Position numbers and translations under genes: made by a program
Assembly: GCF_016086655.4 (NCBI RefSeq)
Contig: NC_052137.2
Span: 38,336,007-38,400,006 of the forward strand
DNA: 64,000 nucleotides
From: Lepeophtheirus salmonis
Lineage: Eukaryota; Arthropoda; Copepoda; Siphonostomatoida; Caligidae
Reading direction: 5' to 3'
Shown here: piece by piece, positions 47,294-57,979 of the stretch
How positions within the stretch are numbered: position 1 is the first letter of the stretch
Layout of the letters: the number at the start of each line of letters is the position of its first letter
The notes under the pieces: model-generated
Told to the model about the DNA's origin: nothing
The model's input: the letters and a program-made list of their open reading frames with translations, nothing else
Database searches by the model: none

Positions 47294-48179
47294 CAGGGTG
47301 AGGACTCAAAATTAGGATCCTCTTCGAAGCCGTCTAGCCTCACTTATAAAAGTCTGACAATTTTGTACTTGGTGCCATTGGAAAGAACGGATAAAAAGCT
47401 ACAATTTGATGTTTGTTTTGTTTTTGTGTGATCAAAAATGTCTGAGCAACAACGCAAAACGTCAGAGGATGTGCGATCTCCTCCGCACACAAGCCGATCT
47501 CAGGAATATCTCGGCCATTGTCAACGTGTCCCTGCCTACCATCTACAACACCAAGAAGGTAATGAACAACTCGGAAACAGTCTTCAAGAACCCTGGAAGC
47601 GGAAGCCATAACAGGAAGAGGAGTAACGATCTCGTGCCCATTTTCACGGAGGAAATTGAGAAGGACCCGATGAAATCCAAGAGGAAGATGGCAAACGAGA
47701 TAGAGATCGACCTCAACACCATCAGGAAGTTATAGTGTGCGAACGAACAAACAATATTATTATTTTCTATTCACTCCGTGGTATATTTATTATATATTTT
47801 TTTGTTTTATGGAGTTTCAAATCCCAATTATTTAGCGTCCTCCTCATCTGACATAAACGTCCTGAACTTCGCTGTTTGGAACGTCTTGTAGAGCAAGATG
47901 AACAAGACTTCTCACCCAAATAGCAATGCCCTAAAGGCTGTGATCACGGAGGAGTAGATCTACTTGTCTTTAGACTTCATAAAGGCCAGCTGTGCTTCTG
48001 TTCGTCCCGTATTGAAGCCATTAATTAGGCTGGAGGGAGGCATATTGAATAAAAAGTGTATAAAATTGTTGAATGCCCAAATTTTGCTTCAAAATTTGGC
48101 AATAAAAACGGCACAAAATAAAAATATGGAGAAATGAAAATGGCTTTTAAAATTTTCTAATTTTTGAGTCCTCACCCTG
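47294..48179 (+). mobile_element. Internally deleted mariner element, 886 bp
   Basis: Terminal inverted repeats: CAGGGTGAGGACTCAAAA at the left (47294) and, reverse-complemented, CAGGGTGAGGACTCAAAA at the right (ending 48179), matching through the following TTAG apart from one A. The right end abuts TA (48180-48181), the duplicated dinucleotide of Tc1/mariner insertions; on the left a TA lies two bases away. Full mariners are about 1.3 kb, so ~400 bp of the middle is gone. Confidence 0.88.
47438..48055 (+). pseudogene. Mariner transposase, N- and C-terminal pieces
   Basis: An ATG at 47438 opens MSEQQRKT. After a frame change the N-terminal domain continues KRQRMCDLLRTQADLRNISA, VNVSLPTIYNTKK, a FKNPGSGSHNRKR linker and EIEKDPMKSKRKMANEIEID. 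That is the paired-type two-helix-turn-helix region with the KDPxKSxRKMA motif. The catalytic core is missing. From about 47850 the C-terminal part reappears: SDINVLNFAVWNVL (from the PDLNPLDxxxW motif), HPNSNALKAVITEE and RLEGGIL, with stops at two positions. It cannot encode an active enzyme. Confidence 0.85.
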
Positions 48180-48181
48180 TA

Positions 48182-49625
48182 ATTGTCAGTCCTTGTTGGA
48201 CTCCTAGTAGAACTGAGGATCCACAACGAGTAATTTATATTTTAACATGCCCAAACTGCAACACATTTTCATCACTCGAAAGAATTGTTGTCTTTGTGTT
48301 AACTGGGGTAACATGCGTTATTTCTCTTACGTATTGTATACAAAACACGAGTAGTTGTGTACATATGTATAGTTAGATGAGTTTCAAGCATTCCACATAT
48401 AAACGCCTTATCACTCACTAGCAAAATAATAATTTAATTAATTCCCTTATGATTTTATAAAAAAAAACACACACACATACATTAAAACTTCTGGAACGAA
48501 TAGATAAAAAAAAAAATGGGAAAGAAAGTTGCCAGATGGATGATGACTTTTATACATATATTATTGTAATTCCTTTTTAATTTTTTGTTCCTTCTTTCTT
48601 GTCGATCACATCCATCACAGAGATTTCATGAAGATATTCTTCCATGTATATATATCCATATTTGTGTAAGGAAGGAAAATATATTCTTGAGAAATGTCAA
48701 TATGAGGTCAAAAAGAGAGACAGAAGATGATGAAATAATAAGAGTTCATCTTTTCTCCATTTGTGTGTGTTTTTTTTTTTAATAAAAATGTATCAAAATA
48801 ACATAACATAATACTCCCTAAAGCATCATCCATCCCCTGCAACTCTCTTTTCTTCCTATTCAATACATATAGTCTTCTCCATATTCTTCTTTTTTTCTCT
48901 CTCTTTCCATCACACACATCTGTTGGTTTTTCTAGATGGCGCTTCACATATGTATTTCATGCAAGCGCGTCCCTTTTTTTTTCTTGCTGTACATCAATAT
49001 GTATGTAGACGAATTTTGATTTTATTTTTTCTTAAGATTTCTCATGTTTTTTTTTCTACTTTTTTTCCTCTTAAAAAAGTGTATACACATACGACTTGAT
49101 TCCTTGAGGGCACACGATTAAGGAAGACTTAATGATGGATTGAGTTTTTGCTCATAATTTATGGAAGGAGGGAGGCAGCTCTATTTGAGCGTGTGATTAT
49201 GCTTGAATTACTTATATAGAATTGGTCAGTTTCTCTCCTTTTTTGGACGACTATCTTCACTCACTTACCCCATAACGTGCAACATAAATATGGTATGAAG
49301 TTAGGAAGGTATATATATTATATTTTCAAGTAGGAGAGAGATAGATTTGAGGAGATCTTTTAAAAGCTACTTCCCCCCCCCCCTCTTTCTTCTTTCTTTT
49401 TTTCTTAATGTGTATGTTTTGTGAGAAATTCAAATAACCCTCAAGTGAAATAACGTAAAATACCTATTTTTAGGTTCACTCATGTATTGTGATGATTAAC
49501 TACCCTCTGGGTACCCGGATATTTCATCTTTCTATATCCCCTACTATCTCTCCGAGAACTTTTTATAAATTCATGAAACGTCCGGTTTTATGAAATACAA
49601 ATTCTGCATGATGAAAATCACCGTA
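48182..49625. other. Intergenic DNA, no gene seen
   Basis: Simple repeats: (CA)n near 48468-48477, (GT)n near 48763-48770, C-run near 49373-49382. Open frames at 48164-48376, 48585-48782 and 48708-48947 (minus) lack domains. Confidence 0.5.
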
Positions 49626-49627
49626 TA

Positions 49628-49777
49628 CAGTCAAACGGCCACCTGTTTTAACGGTGTCATTGACCTAAGCAGTCATATCTAGTCTAAAAATTTAGAATTT
49701 GAAAACTTGTTTTATGAGGCCACGTGCACTAAGCGGTCGCTTTTTCATTGCTTGACCGCTTCATACAGGTTTAACTG
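49628..49777. mobile_element. 150-bp pogo/Tigger-like MITE
   Basis: Left end CAGTCAAACGGCCACCTG and right end, reverse-complemented, CAGTTAAACCTGTATGAAGC, both directly flanked by TA (49626-49627 and 49778-49779). The terminus CAGTnnAACC followed by an AAGCGGTC-type motif is that of pogo/Tigger elements, and the TA duplication agrees. Too short to encode anything; the interior contains AAGCAGTCATAT and CTAAGCGGTCGC. Confidence 0.75.
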
Positions 49778-49779
49778 TA

Positions 49780-52439
49780 TATTTAATTAACATCTTTTTT
49801 TTTTAATATTATAGAACAAGAACGTAAAATATCTTGTATTTCTTAAAAACAAGAATCAAAATTGGTTTTGCTTCAATCTGAAATCCTATCAGAGGTTGGG
49901 AAAAGTCTTTATACTCCAAGTCCATGTGGAATCTAAAGTCCTTATGTCCAATTCAAGTCCTCAGAAGATATTAGATACCTTAAAGGGTACTTTAAAGTAT
50001 TAAACGACTTTTGAGTTTAAGTCAAGTCACAAATATTAGCTTTGGTATCCATGTCCTGAAATGCAGTTTGTTATTCAACTTTTTTTTAAATTTCGATGAC
50101 GGCTAGTGTGGAAAAGTTTTGATATAGTATAAAAATTACTTATGCAAAGTTGTATTTTCCTTCGAGATAATTTTTAGGACACACAACTCGATCAAATAAT
50201 AAATAAAAAAACACACACTCTTTACTTAATAAATATAGATACTAAAAAAAAACATTTTAAGTTATTTTGTATTAAATTGATAGACATTTTTTAGACCTAT
50301 AAAAAGTGTAAATTTTTTTATATTGTATTGTTGCATGGAACAAAAAAAAAAAGTAGTTCTGTTTTTTTCCAAAGGGTAGCTTTAGAAAAAAAAAACTTTA
50401 TTAATATAATTATATATCCTAATTAATTAATGTAAAATAATGATTAATGCTGTATTTTTAACCTTAACTGAAGAAATAAATAACTATTGACTCCTTTCAA
50501 ACTTTGAATTAGATCTGCTACCTAAATATGACATCGTAGAGCAATGGAATTTTGCATAGGCTACTTTCATACCAATTGACATCAATTCCGAAGCAAAAAC
50601 CCCTGCCCTAATGTCCAGTCTTTGATTTGAGTCCAAGTCCCCACCTCTGAATCTGACACTGATTGGACCAAGTGTTTTCTTACTTGGAAATCATAATTAG
50701 GGCACCATAATTCATGACAACATTTCCTTAATAAAATTAATAATGACAAAATTCAATATTGAGAGGGAATAATGATTAGACAAGATTTTCAATATCCTCC
50801 TACAAATAGTGAGGCTCACTCACTCCTCCTCTTTCAAACCATTGCCAAAAGAGGACGTCAGAAATAGAAAGAAGGAGGAAGAAGAAGAAGAATGAGAAAA
50901 CAACTCCTTTATCTTTTCTTCTTCAAAAAGAGAACAAGACCCACAAACTTCCACCCCCTTTTTACCCACAGAAAATATGTACGGGATTTGAATACGTATT
51001 GAGCCATGAATCAACTTCCAAAAAAGAAAAAAGATCATTCTTATTTTGTCAATTTCTGTCAAAACCATGGATGGTTCTTTATGACTTCGTCGTCATTCCT
51101 TGGCTGGATGGCTGGTTCTACAATGTAGTGTTTCAACTCAATCTGTATATATATTTCTATGAATTGCTTTGCTATGAATGTGTCAAGAACTTTTGTGTTC
51201 ACGTCTTTTAGTCTTTGTTCAATACACACACACACACAATATTGAACTTCTTATTTTTGTGACTTCTGAAAAGCTTTTTTATTTTTTACTTCTTCGAAAA
51301 AGAAGAGAAAAAGAAGTGTCAAATAATAATACATCCTAAAGAATAACTTATTTTTTATTTATTCTTATTTTAACTTCAGAAATAACGTACATACTAACAT
51401 TCACAATGTGTAAAGCATTTTTGAATGCTTCAAAATAATAATATTATAAACAAGAGGGATGAGTAGTGAACCTTTTTGCAACATGTTTTTCCTTTTTTCA
51501 TCATCCTTCAACATCTTATTTAACAGCTTGTATACAGTCAAAAAAGGCAAGGGAAGGGAAATTGAGAAGTGATCACGTACCGGGGATGACGGTTTCTTAA
51601 CAATTTGTAATTTGAAAACTGCACAAAAGAAAGCAGGAATGTTTTTCCTCAAAATTGAGTCTGGATGAAATTTGTACTTTTCAATGATTTACCCTCCACA
51701 AATATTTTTTTGTAAACCCTTTATATGAGTTGCAAAATGCACACAAAGAATCATAAGTTGATTGTCAGCATAAAACATTAATAAATTATAATTAAAGCCC
51801 TAGATCAGAGCCAAAACAAGTATAAAAAGATCAAGTAAAGTTTCACAACTATAGCTAAAAACTCTTGGATAACTTAACGAATACCACAAATTGGAATGAT
51901 ATCCTTAAAATTGACTACAACTTGTTGATTGGGCGAAATGTATTTATGAAATACAAAAATCAATTGAAATCTCCTCTTTTCCCTGCTTTTAGCTCGAGAT
52001 TGTTTTTATGCTGATGTACTACACGCTTAAAAGAGGTGGCCGTTACACCAGGCTCAAATGTATATACCCACTCACATACAACATACGTACTATTGTTGAG
52101 AATCACTTCGATACCAAATTATCAGGCAGGTCTGGTTTTAATGGACATTTTCTAGACTTTCCTAAAAAAGACCCTGGAGAGTGCAAAACCTGCGCCAAAA
52201 ATCAATTTCAGTTGTGTATCAATTTGTTCTTAGAATATGGTCGATTATGCATTTTTAACATTTTGTGATGCATTGACCTTGACCTTGGACCATGACATCT
52301 CAAAATTTAATGACCTATTACTTTGATTATATATAATCTTTGTACCAAGTTTGATCAATATCAATTTGTAACTTTTACCGTAATCCTGGTGCCAAACATA
52401 CAAACAGTGAGAAAAACTTCGTTGGTGTAGGAAATAATT
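49780..52439. other. Intergenic DNA, no gene seen
   Basis: AT-rich with A-runs and a (CA)n tract near 51225-51238. Open frames 50820-51068 (minus), 50999-51211, 51401-51652 (minus) and 52008-52268 were read for domains without success. The last has three Cys residues near FDTKLSGRSGFNG...CKTCAK, which is not enough to assign a family. Confidence 0.5.
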
Positions 52440-53120
52440 CATTTTTCTGTGAATAGCTATGAAGTATTGAAATTTTTCTACAAAAAATTTAAGATTAATT
52501 TTTTTTTTTCAAAAAATTTCATAGATGACATTCAATTTTGGAAATTTATTTCAAAAATATTTCAGTTTTTTCTGAAGGGATGCGGACTTTTGAAAATTTT
52601 TTCACAAAAAATTTATTTTTTGAAAATGGCAATGGAATATTGAATTTTTTTTCTATAAAATAAATTTTTTGTAAATAGCTCTGGATTTTTGATATTTTTC
52701 TCCGCAAAACTGAGTATTTGAAATTTTTTAAAAACTTTACATTTAAAAATTAATTTAAAATTTTTTTTCCAGTTATGTTAACAGCTTTAGATTTTTGAAT
52801 TTGCGTTTCAAAAAATATAATTTTTTTAGATTAGTTATGGATTTTTGTAATTTTCTTCCAAATATTTATGAATTTTCGAACTTTTTTTCCAAATATTCAA
52901 ATTTTTGTGAATAGCTATGGATTTCTAATATTTTTTTAACCAAAAATTTAATTTTTGAAATCATTTTCCAAAAAAATTTTTTTTTTTGTAGAACAAATTA
53001 ATTTTTCAATTTTTTTTACAGAACAAATTAATTTTTTTTTCTAAAAAATTGTAATTTTTCAATTTTATTTCTCCAACAACCTGCCAAAATATATATAGTA
53101 TAATCCTGCAGACGCCCCTG
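52440..53120 (+). mobile_element. Family A element, ~680 bp, 3' end intact
   Basis: Right end TATAATCCTGCAGACGCCCC, then TG at 53119-53120. The interior is the longest module array in the window, with TGTGAATAGCTATG(G)ATTT units near 52450, 52625, 52670, 52840 and 52910 separated by TTTGAAATTTTTTTCC and AAAAATTTAA segments. The left GC block and terminus are absent. Confidence 0.72.
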
Positions 53121-55972
53121 TTATCATTGGTCTTTTTCTATTATTCGAGGAAAAAACTCAATTTTTATACAAATAAAAAGAAAAGGAACCTAGTAATTAA
53201 AACGTAAATCAATTTGCTCAAAGTCATGTTTAACATCAGTTTAGCAAATATGTTCCTTCTTTTAAGTTACTGTTTGTTTTGTATGCTATTCATAGATGTA
53301 CAAGTATGTACATATATGAATAGCTAACTATTCGCAATTTCCTTTACAAAAAGCAACAAAAAAAAACCATTCAACCATTTCTTCTTTTATTTTTTTTTAC
53401 TTATTATTTTTATTGTTATTATTAACATGACCGCATAACCATTTGCAGACAAAAATTATAGTACAATGTTCAACCATTTGCATTAAAAGAAGAAAGAAAA
53501 AGATTTGTTCGCCAATAATAATAACAATAATGTTTGTATTAATGCCAAAAACTAATTAGTATGATTGCAAAGTCTACAAAAATATTATACATATAATATA
53601 AACTGGGGTTTAACTCTCAGGATCCAGTTTTCCCTAAATTTCTGAAGGTTTTACACCTTTGTGAAAATAATAGATTTAATTATTTCTATCGACGAGAAGA
53701 TTAAATGGGATCAGAATAGGAGATATTCTTAAAAATGAATAATTTCTTCTTAAAGTACAAAAAGCCATACTTAAATTTCACTGTTTATTTACTAATGGGA
53801 TCCCAATATATCCCGGGATCCTTTAATTAAAAAAAAATATTAACTAGGGAAATGATAAACCTTAATATATAGGAATATAATAATATTCTAAATATTTATG
53901 GGATTTTTTGCTGTTTCTTTTCAAAAGGAGTTTGTTAACAAATAAATGCAATAAGAAAATAATAAAAAATGCATTTTTTTTGCACTGGTTCAGTTCTTCT
54001 ATTACATATATGTATGTCTATATATATAATAGGATTTTTCTCTCTGGAATCCGGATTTTCACATGGTTAAACACCTACAGGAAATTTCCGGGAAATCCTG
54101 GGTATTTATAATAAAATCAAACTCTTGCTTCCATCAATCAAATTTTAGCTTCGAAAAGGATGTCCCTATTTTTATTGTGGATGTGATTTTTATGTTTTTT
54201 TTCACTAATTGGTTTTAATAATTTCAGCTGGCACACTGCGTATGATAACGTCTTTTTATGAAATTTTTTTGATTGCCTTCAAAAATGTTTTTATTTACTA
54301 TAATACTTATATTTATTAATTTTTGTCCGGTCATTTTTTCTAGTTTAATGAAATGTAATGACATCTAATCTGTTCTCCTCTGAAACATTCTTCAAATGGT
54401 TGAAGTTTCCATGATAATTTTTGGTTTCTGTTTTTTTTTTTTTTTGCATAAAGAAAATGCTTACAATTTACAACCCTAGGCATTGGTATAAGTGGCAGTT
54501 TCGCTCAACTTTCATAAAGAAGGCATGTGTTAATATTTGATAACAGATTTTCAAAATTTCCTTCCTTTTGCCGTTTTTTAATCTTGTTTTTCTCTAAAAA
54601 ACCAAAAAAAAACTTATATTATTATATTTTCTAAATATTTATTTCTCAATTTGCTAACTTATTGGAATATTAGTATAAAAGCTACAGCTACTTGACCACT
54701 CCCTTTCCCTATCAGACCACATGTAGTTCGTATTCATAAAAGAATGAGCTAATAAATCGTGCAAAACTAATTCTCAATATGTGCAACAAAAGGCCATCGA
54801 AGTGATCCAGAAAGGAATTCAAGGAATCATCATCATAATAAAATCAATGGAAGCCATCATGTGAAGTTTTAATGCCTTCAAGGAATACATGAAATGAATC
54901 CAATGCTCCAAACTCTACTCCTCACTGAGGTAACAACTGTGATAGTCTACACCAAAGAGAGAAAATATTATTTCATAGTTGAGTGGAAGATTTGATCATA
55001 GAGGAAAATTTGACAGAATAATGTAATAAAAAGAAGAAAAATGTCTTTGTTTAATTATATGTATATAAAAATATTTGAGGGGTGGGGGATTTCTCCTAGA
55101 TTTCCGACTTTGGTCCACATTAAAGAAGTTTTTTTATATGTTCATGGATACTATGATGAACATCACTAGCTTGACAAGGTACAGAGGACTTAGTCCCATA
55201 GATATTTATTTATTTATTTTCCAATTATAATAAACTCTATTTTTATAGGCATAATTTTTGAGGGAAGCTTGAGGATATTTTTAGAGGAAGAGGGCTGAAA
55301 CCTTTCTAATATATCATGCATCTTGATTCAATCCTACATAAAATATATTTTCTCCCATTGCGTCCTTTAAATAAATTCTGTCAACACAAAAATACCTAGT
55401 TTATTTTGTTGTCACTCATAGACTCCCTCGTCTCACTGTATACATCATTGCTATTTCATAATATTTTATGCTTTTTGATACATAAACAATCTAATACGTT
55501 ATTGTTAAAGGGGAGATGTGTGTAAAGAAAAAACTAGTATAGCAATTAAAAGAAGAAAAACGGTTGTTACGTGTGCTCTTTCTTCTTTTGATGTTCATTA
55601 ATTAATAAGTCGTGGGTGTGTCAACATCTCCCTCTAAAAGAAGATTCTTCCCCATCCTTGGTGTAAATTGTTTTAAAAATCTATGATAAAATTAATATAT
55701 ATTTTTTTAAATATAATTAGAATATTTTTTCTGCAATAATACTATTTTAAATGCCCTTATAAAAGTAATTCGTTTACTCGCTCTAAAATCATAAAAAAGG
55801 TGATTGATATTAACAAAGGTCTTAATTCAGGGTTACTGTATATCTCGCTCCCACCTTTTCCTTGCACTCTTACAAAAAAAAACCTTTCTAATTACAGCAT
55901 ACGGATACTCCGTTTTCTTAAGGACTAGAATATAATTCCTTGTTGATCTAACGACGTAAAACTAAACATATA
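53121..55972. other. Intergenic DNA with family D and E fragments
   Basis: Family E motifs at about 53605-53660 and 54035-54100 (GGATCCAGTTTTCCCTAAAT; GGTTAAACACCTACAGG) and ATATCCCGGGATCC near 53809. A family D fragment lies at about 54330-54470 (GAAACATTCTTCAAA, GGTTTCTG). No gene. Confidence 0.5.
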
Positions 55973-57081
55973 CAGGGTGGAAAAGGAAAATCCGGAATAA
56001 CTTTATGCCTAATTATGAGAATTGTATTGTTCTGTGATAAAAGTTTTAATACTTGCAACAAGCTAAATATGGTAGCTGTCAAATTTTATAACAGGTTTAT
56101 TGAGGTTCTCGTCGTTCAGGCATGGTTGTTGTCAGGAGAATTTCCATTATCGAAGCTTGCCGGGCGGGACACTCCGCACCGGAGATAATTTCATTTTTCA
56201 AATATCCAAAATCAACAGTTTATGACGTGATTAAGGGCTTTGATGGGGAGAGAAAGGCTTAGAGTGCAGCTCATTCAACAAGATCCAGACAAAAAGGTTC
56301 ATAGCTGGCTTGAAACGATCAATGGACACTCATCCAGACACACCAATGAAGAGCAAAGGTGGTCACGAGTGGTATTTTTTTCCGAACAAGAAAAAATTCA
56401 TCATTGACGCCAAGCACTAACGTAAAAATTATAGATGGATATGTTTGGACCTTAATGAGGTCCAACCAATCATGAAAACAAATAATTCGATTTCGGTTAT
56501 GGTCCAGGCGGTCATCAGCATGGAGGGACAAGGTATGCCCCCCCCCCCTCCGCTTCTTCCAAAAGGGCGAGAAGGTCACCAAGGAGGTCTACCAGAACGT
56601 TCTCAAGGACATGATCATCCCATGGAAGAATGATCTCACTGATGGGAAGTCATATACATTTCAGCAAGACTCAGCAACTGCTCATAAGTCCAAGATTATC
56701 CAAGAGCTCTTAGGACCAAATAAACAGGATTATTGACCTCCATTTTATTGGCCAGCCAACATCCTGGACCTCAATCCCTGTGGTTTTTACCTGTGGTGCA
56801 GGGTGGAGAGGATCGCTAGCAATAATAATCATTCCTCAGTGGAGGCTTTGAATGCCTCCATCGTCTATATAGTGAAGGACATGGATCCGCACGAGGTAGC
56901 AAAGGCATACAAAGCATTCAGGCACCGTGTACAGATCGTGATCAAAGAACAAAGGCTTTCATTGTAAATAATCATTTAACATTTAATGTGGCTTTCAAAT
57001 GCATAAAAAAAACATTTCTTTTTTTATAAAAATCTCATCATTAGCCGTTAAAGTTATTCTGGATTTAACTTGTCCATCATA
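55973..57081 (+). mobile_element. Mariner element relic, 1109 bp
   Basis: Left end CAGGGTGGAAAAGGAAAATC and right end, reverse-complemented, TATGATGGACAAGTTAAATC. These continue inward as CGGAATAACTTTA and CAGAATAACTTTA respectively, so the inner part of the terminal repeat is better kept than the outer. TA dinucleotides flank both sides (55971-55972, 57082-57083). The size is a little short of a full mariner. Confidence 0.85.
56122..56967 (+). pseudogene. Mariner transposase pseudogene, nearly full length
   Basis: The ATG at 56122 begins MVVVRRISIIEACRAGHSAP and continues FFKYPKSTVYDVIKGF, the first helix-turn-helix, before a stop near 56260. The middle shows FIIDAKH (where an SDEK-type first catalytic Asp is expected, but the codons near 56385 no longer read Asp) and NVLKDMIIPWKNDL. 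The second half is in one frame: YTFQQDSATAHKSK (second Asp 56668-56670), an in-frame TGA at 56734-56736, ILDLNPCGFYLW (third Asp 56767-56769), then SSVEALNASI and a basic end before TAA (56965-56967). A C-run of about ten near 56538-56547 also breaks the frame. Inactive. Confidence 0.88.
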
Positions 57082-57324
57082 TATATTGGCCTTCTTATTA
57101 TTCATATAAAGAAATTTTGGGCTGTCATATACAAATGCTCAGCTACACTTTTACAAAATATTACTTAGCAATATTGTAATACAGAATCGAATTCAATACT
57201 ATGTATGGATTATAGTATCATGAAACATGTATATGTAAATATTTTATAAATTATGGAGAAATAATATGACATTGGTAGTCTGGGTGTACTTAAGGAAAAA
57301 ATAGCAGTTGGTATGATTGACTTA

Positions 57325-57570
57325 TTTGGCTAACTACACACTGATTTTGGGTTTCTTTTCTGTTCATTTTTTGGAGAATGGCTGTGATACAATAGAGATA
57401 ACGACGTGAGATCGGCCCAAAGATAAAATGGATCAGGATGGGACTCATTTGAAATTCAGTCTATACCATTTTTATGAAGGACCTTATGTGTGTTTCAAAA
57501 TTGTGACCATCGACCTACAATGACGTCATATAAAGTTAAATATGTTGGACTAATCATATTTGTACAACTA
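57325..57570 (+). repeat. Repeat shared with 60825-61000
   Basis: GGCTAACTACACACTGATTT, GTGATACAATA, AATTGTGACCATCGACCTA and TATAAAGTTAAATAT correspond in order to the stretch at 60825-61000 inside a family B element. Contains TGACGTCA at 57521. Confidence 0.55.
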
Positions 57571-57639
57571 ATGAGTGAGTTAAAGGGACAAAATCAGCCC
57601 AAATTTTTAAAATGATTACATTTTGGTCAACAGTTTTAG

Positions 57640-57979
57640 ATCGCATTCTATACCGAAATACAAAAAGAGTCTGGAGGCGATTATGTATCAACAGAAAAGT
57701 TTGCTGATCACAAGATGTCGTCAGATTATTTTTTTTTGACTTTCTTGGACTCAGTGTTTTCCCTCCAAGCTCACTGGACCTCATCCCCATGGACTTCTTT
57801 GTGGTGGCACAGTTAAGCAACAAATTAACATATCCGCCTGCAACACATAATCCGAGCTGATGTCCAGGATGCTGGAGGAATTCTAGAATCTGGAAAAAGA
57901 GACTATCATCAAGACCTGCTCTCCTTTCCGATGCCGAATCAAGAACATTATTGACGACAAAGGCTACAATAATGAATAA
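57640..57979 (+). pseudogene. Second mariner transposase C-terminal relic
   Basis: SLDLIPMDFFVV (about 57768-57804) is a decayed PDLNPMDYFVW catalytic motif. After a frameshift, LMSRMLEEF, a stop, then NLEKETIIKTCSPFRCRIKN and IIDDKGYNNE with TAA at 57977-57979 form the C-terminal tail. It lies ~560 bp beyond the neighbouring mariner and is a different family, since the tail sequence is unlike. No terminal repeats were found. A minus open frame (57554-57982) is its shadow. Confidence 0.68.

Noticed and set aside
52008..52268. 86-codon open frame with several cysteines
   Set aside because: No recognisable zinc-finger spacing or family. Could be chance or an unknown repeat remnant.
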